Positions 13,201-16,287 of a stretch of 16,287 bases of DNA are shown piece after piece. The DNA is from Methanomassiliicoccales archaeon UBA147 (GTDB lineage Archaea > Thermoplasmatota > Thermoplasmata > SG8-5). How positions within the stretch are numbered: position 1 is the first letter of the stretch; every line of letters begins with the position of its first letter. The notes under the pieces are model-generated. The model saw nothing but the letters and a program-made list of their open reading frames with translations. It was not told where the DNA came from and searched no databases. The DNA lies in contig DAJR01000065.1 in NCBI GenBank assembly GCA_002496385.1, positions 1 through 16,287 of the forward strand, in the 5' to 3' direction. Made by a program: the position numbers and the translations under genes.

Positions 13201-16107
13201 GAGGGATACCCACAGATCTCAAAGAACGACAGGCCTGTGCTCAAGGCCTTCCTCGACCAGGTCGAGAACCCTGAACAGCACACGCGGCCGATGATGTACC
13301 TGGTAGGACAGGACATCGGATGGGACATGAACGCACAAGGCACCGATGTGGATGTCGCTTGGTTCGAGTACTACACCAAGACCCGATTCCTGGGCGATGA
13401 CGCCGACGGCGGCGGAGGTGTCGAGAACGATCCGTTCCAAGTGGAAAACGTGGGACACCCGCTCAACATCTACAGCCTGGCCGATATCGACCTCGAGGTC
13501 GAGTGTTTCGACTACCCTGTCGCAGATGACAGATTCTGGCCCGACGACCTGATGACACTCACGGGAGGCACCAGGACATTCGACTACACATCCCACCGAT
13601 ATGCCGGCGGCAACTGCGCAGGCGCCTCTCAAACTGCAGGCGGCACCGGCGGCCAATCAAGGATTGTTTTCCACGGGTTCACACACGACATGATCGCTTC
13701 CACGAACAGCGGAACAGCCGACTACAACCCAGAGGTACCACAGATTGACCCGGAAAGGTCAAAGATGCTGGACCAGGTCATCCAGTGGCTCCTCGGAGGC
13801 AACCACCCGACAATCGACCTTACCTATCCGACCGGCGGCCAGACACTTTCCGGCACGGTATCCGTGACATGGACAGTCTCGAGTGCGCAATCCATTGACC
13901 TGTACTACAGCCCCAACAACGGACAGGCATGGACACCGCTTGCGACAGGCCTCGCGGGAACAGCCACAAGCTACAGCTGGAACACAGCGGGCCTGCTCAC
14001 CGGCGTTGACTACAAAGTGAAGGTCGTCGCAAAGAGCTCGGCCACCTATGCAACCCTGACGGACTACAGCGAGTCCGGCGCGTTCCGCATAAACGGCGTG
14101 GACAACCTGGGACCGAAGTGCTCCGCGGGCACGGTCACTGCCGACAAGCAGCCGACCGTGAAGGGCCAGACAATGTGGTTCAACGCGACAGTCACAGATG
14201 ACGGCAGGGGCCTATCCAACATAAACGCAGTGGAATACTTCATTGATCTCGTCAAAGCGAACGGTACGGGCAATGCAATGAACGCAACCGACGGCAGCTT
14301 CAACAGCATGACCGAAGGTGCAAAGACAACCTACACAGGCTCAAGCGGATTGGTGACAGGCAGGCACACACTGTTCGTCCACGCAAGGGATGCAGCATCC
14401 CCCACCAACAACTGGGGACCATTCACTTCTACAACGTTCGACATAATCTCGACAACGGCAATGGCATCCGCGAGGGGCCCAATCAGCGACCCCACCAACG
14501 ATGTCGACATAACCATTACCTACAGCTATGCCAACAACCCGACGTCCATCAATCTTTACTACACGATGAACGGCGGAGCCACATGGGTCTTCATCGGAAA
14601 TGACGCCCCGGTGGACGGAACCTATGACTACACCATAACCAGCGGAAGCGGAACCTACGGATGGATGGCACAGGCCGTCGGAGGAGGCTCTGACGAACCA
14701 AGCCCGCCAACGCCAGGGTTCGCGCCTGAAGCCGGCTACTACATCCTGGACCTCATACCGCCCGCAGCGCCGGGCACGCTGACTGTGGACCAATACGGTG
14801 AACAGGTCACAATCGATAGTGAGACCCTGACCACCGCCGGAACCACCGCAGCAGGAGGACCGCACAACGTATGGTTCTGTGTTGTGGATTCCAACACGGC
14901 AGCGGAATTCACCACGCCGAACAGCGCAACCGAGCTCACAGACGCACAGTACACAAGCGCATCTACATCGAACAATGTCCGCGCCACAAGTGCCACACCC
15001 GGAGTCGGGGACTATATGTTCCTGAAGAACCAGTTCGCCACAACCATGACTCCGTCGGAAGTTACCCAGATAGACCTCACTTTCGAGGGGTACTGGAGTG
15101 CAGGTGGGACCGCGTCCATATATGCCTACAACGCTGCAGGTTCGACCTGGAGCATGATAGGCGGGACACAGGCATTCCTGGCCACCACTGACGGAACAAT
15201 GATACGCACCATCACGGGAAACTGTGCTGACTTCGTCTCCGGAGGAAACATCCTCTGGGGAGTTGCCATTAGCGTTACTAGACGTGCAATCAGCGTGGAC
15301 TTCCTGCGGGTATATGTCGAATCCGAGATACCATTCAGCTGGACCAATGACAACACGCTGAACTGGACCCACGACGAGATTGACCTTGCCGAATACAACA
15401 TCTACAGATCGGACTCCGAATTTGGCACATACACACTGATTGACACAGTGCCGATCGGGACCAACACCTACCAGGACGACGGCAAGGGCACGGCAGACAA
15501 CACAACCTGGTGGTACATCGTCAGGGCACTGGACCCTCTTGGCAACGAGGAACAGAATACAAACGCAGAGCCTGAAATAGACACTGGCCCGACATCGCCC
15601 TATAACATAAACCTTGCCGGAAAGACTGCCGGGCAGTGGGTGTTCGTCTCCTTCCCGATAGGCATCAGCGGCAATGTCCAGACAGTGCTGAACGACGCGC
15701 AGACCACCTGGGACGTGGCGAAATGGTACGACGGCCAAACAAAGACCTGGAAGTCCTTCAGGGCGACCGGGACACAGACCCTCACCACGGTGAACAACCA
15801 GATGGGCGTTTGGCTGCATCTGACAGCCAACGGCGGCGACCAGATGCTGACCACGACATTGACTGGCTCGTTCCCGTCAAGCCAGGTAGCCATCAACCTG
15901 TACAGCGGATGGAACATGGTGGGATACCCGAGCGCGACCCCGAGGCTGGGAACGGATACATTGCCTGTACAGGCAACCGCGGTCTCGGTCTGGATGTCCG
16001 GAACCCCGTACATATCGGATTCCACGCCCGGCGCGGTCACCATGACCGAAGGCAATGCCTACTGGGTGCAGGTGTCCGAGGACTGTATCTGGTACGTGCA
16101 ACCGTAA
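10297..16107 (+). CDS. Secreted multi-domain subtilase, KP-43-like (peptidase family S8)
   Basis: About 1,936 residues from GTG 10297; GTG 10264 would add 11. Signal peptide about 1-35 (hydrophobic 12-33, GSA/QD). Propeptide-like region about 60-240 with DNAYLVRLSDDQ. S8 domain about 245-575 with an intact active site: D262 (GDSGLRIDH), H307 (YHGSHCAGT), oxyanion N421 (FAAGND) and S493 (SGTSMACP). A jelly-roll P-like domain follows (578-696; LVWTDFEGDPAASK), a combination typical of KP-43 subtilases. Then: a beta module (699-800), an FnIII/phosphatase-N-like domain (806-902; YWTTSENADSSVYYGT), an amidotransferase-like alpha/beta domain (about 904-1168; LLVDDDDG, YLVGQDIGWD), Ig-like modules (1170-1480), a jelly-roll-like stretch (1480-1680), an FnIII (1680-1765) and a C-terminal domain (1770-1936; SGWNMVGYPS). 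It should be an exported endopeptidase that matures by removing its pro-region. No membrane anchor or sorting signal is visible at the C-terminus. Function is firm for the protease and speculative for the downstream modules. Confidence 0.93.
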   Translation: MNITINGKEKGIVFVSLILALMLIVPGGFFIVGSAQDTTVEVESAPVQNQIHLKYADFDPMAGTPDIPSRLMSQAPSIPNTKMPYIIQHDGPITEAWVNELGQAGVEIVSYIPDNAYLVRLSDDQVDTMRGHNGVRWLGDYHPAYKLDPQVDNANGMVDISVMLFPDATNSYVVKLLKIVGGEVLGIAHNDKVNTIKLRIDAAYIETLAAMPEVRYISMVEMNTILNDSTTQLLQTGSTTGTWPIFTTRNIRGQNQIAAIGDSGLRIDHQNFLGTVYGNGTEGKVITYFIPGDANAELGDEAQASYHGSHCAGTVLGDGPTTGTYGTYATATFDGHAYMARLVMMDCGRTDDPATPTVNEGDYIYTPSDMYNDYFLAAENWGAKVHSNSWGGGYGYDDGTAEIDRYLWDSQDYLVCFAAGNDGAVSTIGSQAEAKNLICVGGTTNDGTGQYTSTSQGPCYDGRIKPDVAAPAVSIESVNGGGTTTYQTMSGTSMACPATTGSAALVRQYYTEGWYPTGAKVAGNAMSAPSAALIKATMINGAVDYGTLNVPNFIEGWGRVHLENSLYFAGDTIKTAVVDNKIGLLTNDYVEYSYSVVAGTRLKVSLVWTDFEGDPAASKMLVNNMNLLVKNPSAVEYKGNVYTGGYSTTGGVYDTLNNVECFNIAAPATGVWTIRVTGYAIARGPQPFALVVSGALADGYGNVFMDRTVYGDEDTITIDVEDTNNPAGSVNVVLTTSSGDSETVSVPGTAANSGLFKDGSIVTGLGIIATGNGILEVFHGDIITATYADASPAHNSRAYAVVDMKGPVISNVYAGGILPTAAIIYWTTSENADSSVYYGTNPANLNLLKTETALAISHRVVLKDLASNTIYYFDVKSKDSRGRSVLDNNGGEHYMFSTTSAATGGNLVLLVDDDDGLASPLSGLGYEVDWINNLNAYGWTYTHWDFKVYGTPSLADMNSHTMVVWYVTEGYPQISKNDRPVLKAFLDQVENPEQHTRPMMYLVGQDIGWDMNAQGTDVDVAWFEYYTKTRFLGDDADGGGGVENDPFQVENVGHPLNIYSLADIDLEVECFDYPVADDRFWPDDLMTLTGGTRTFDYTSHRYAGGNCAGASQTAGGTGGQSRIVFHGFTHDMIASTNSGTADYNPEVPQIDPERSKMLDQVIQWLLGGNHPTIDLTYPTGGQTLSGTVSVTWTVSSAQSIDLYYSPNNGQAWTPLATGLAGTATSYSWNTAGLLTGVDYKVKVVAKSSATYATLTDYSESGAFRINGVDNLGPKCSAGTVTADKQPTVKGQTMWFNATVTDDGRGLSNINAVEYFIDLVKANGTGNAMNATDGSFNSMTEGAKTTYTGSSGLVTGRHTLFVHARDAASPTNNWGPFTSTTFDIISTTAMASARGPISDPTNDVDITITYSYANNPTSINLYYTMNGGATWVFIGNDAPVDGTYDYTITSGSGTYGWMAQAVGGGSDEPSPPTPGFAPEAGYYILDLIPPAAPGTLTVDQYGEQVTIDSETLTTAGTTAAGGPHNVWFCVVDSNTAAEFTTPNSATELTDAQYTSASTSNNVRATSATPGVGDYMFLKNQFATTMTPSEVTQIDLTFEGYWSAGGTASIYAYNAAGSTWSMIGGTQAFLATTDGTMIRTITGNCADFVSGGNILWGVAISVTRRAISVDFLRVYVESEIPFSWTNDNTLNWTHDEIDLAEYNIYRSDSEFGTYTLIDTVPIGTNTYQDDGKGTADNTTWWYIVRALDPLGNEEQNTNAEPEIDTGPTSPYNINLAGKTAGQWVFVSFPIGISGNVQTVLNDAQTTWDVAKWYDGQTKTWKSFRATGTQTLTTVNNQMGVWLHLTANGGDQMLTTTLTGSFPSSQVAINLYSGWNMVGYPSATPRLGTDTLPVQATAVSVWMSGTPYISDSTPGAVTMTEGNAYWVQVSEDCIWYVQP

Positions 16108-16120
16108 AACACGAAAGAAT

Positions 16121-16165
16121 GGGAGGCCTCCGGGCCTCCCCCTTTTCATATTTTATCATTTTTCA
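16121..16165 (+). terminator. Intrinsic terminator of the right gene
   Basis: A perfect 8-bp stem, GGGAGGCC (16121-16128) with GGCCTCCC (16133-16140), has a TCCG loop. It lies 13 nt after the TAA stop and is followed by CCTTTTCATATTTTATCATTTTT. Confidence 0.85.
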
Positions 16166-16218
16166 CATTCCAGCCAAAGCCATACAAATGCAGAGATGCA
16201 AATTGACGGCAGATATTC

Positions 16219-16285
16219 CCTTATAGTAAACTACCAGCCCTTGAAAAGGCTGGCGTTTACGCCAGGCTGGAAGTTTACCATAGGG
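16219..16285. repeat. 67-nt imperfect palindrome, possible IS200/IS605-type element end
   Basis: 16219-16239 pairs with 16265-16285 at 19 of 21 positions, including one G-T. The only mismatches are 16233/16271 and 16225/16279. Inside, TGGCG/CGCCA (16251-16255 with 16260-16264) forms a second stem with a TTTA loop, and CCAGCC (16234-16239) can alternatively pair with GGCTGG (16248-16253). Subterminal hairpins with a GTAAACTACC-like flank are familiar from IS200/IS605-family elements. The window ends before any tnpA or tnpB gene, so this is a suggestion. A stand-alone REP-like repeat or a regulatory hairpin is also possible. Confidence 0.5.
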
Positions 16286-16287
16286 CA

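Noticed and set aside
14341..15819. 492-residue minus-strand open frame
   Set aside because: It lies fully inside the right subtilase, has no domain-like pattern and reflects the C-ending codon bias of the plus-strand gene.

Overview
The window holds two giant, divergently transcribed genes for secreted proteins. Together they fill about 15.5 of 16.3 kb. The left gene (minus strand, about 3,235 residues) is a cell-surface protein built on a subtilisin-like (S8) fold whose catalytic positions all appear to be substituted. The right gene (plus strand, about 1,936 residues) is a subtilase of the KP-43 type with an intact Asp/His/Asn/Ser set. Residue numbers throughout use the starts I chose (10035 for the left gene, 10297 for the right).

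The organism is most likely an archaeon, and I favour Thermoplasmatota. The reasons are TATA-box-like elements at archaeal distances, GGAGG ribosome-binding sites, hairpin plus T-rich ends, very large multi-domain subtilases rich in FnIII/Ig modules and N-glycosylation sequons, and a C-terminal membrane anchor with an acidic cytoplasmic tail ending in a SHOCT-like helix pair. This is inference from style; no marker gene is present.

Layout. 1-291: non-coding, with a TAGGGTC heptad repeat, a large nested palindrome and a 34-bp-period C-rich repeat. 277-313: terminator of the left gene. 328-10035: the giant pseudo-subtilase. 10036-10296: a shared 261-bp control region with a TATA-like element for each gene, an inverted repeat near the predicted left start point, and a Shine-Dalgarno sequence for each gene. 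10297-16107: the KP-43-like subtilase. 16121-16165: its terminator. 16219-16285: a 67-nt imperfect palindrome resembling the ends of IS200/IS605-type elements; the window stops before any associated gene.

How they may work together. The right protein looks like an active exported protease with about 1,240 residues of additional modules. The left one looks like a membrane-tethered, catalytically dead relative in which about 890 residues of FnIII-type modules are nested inside the protease fold. Shared control and opposite catalytic status suggest, but do not prove, a functional pair such as protease plus surface scaffold, docking partner or decoy.
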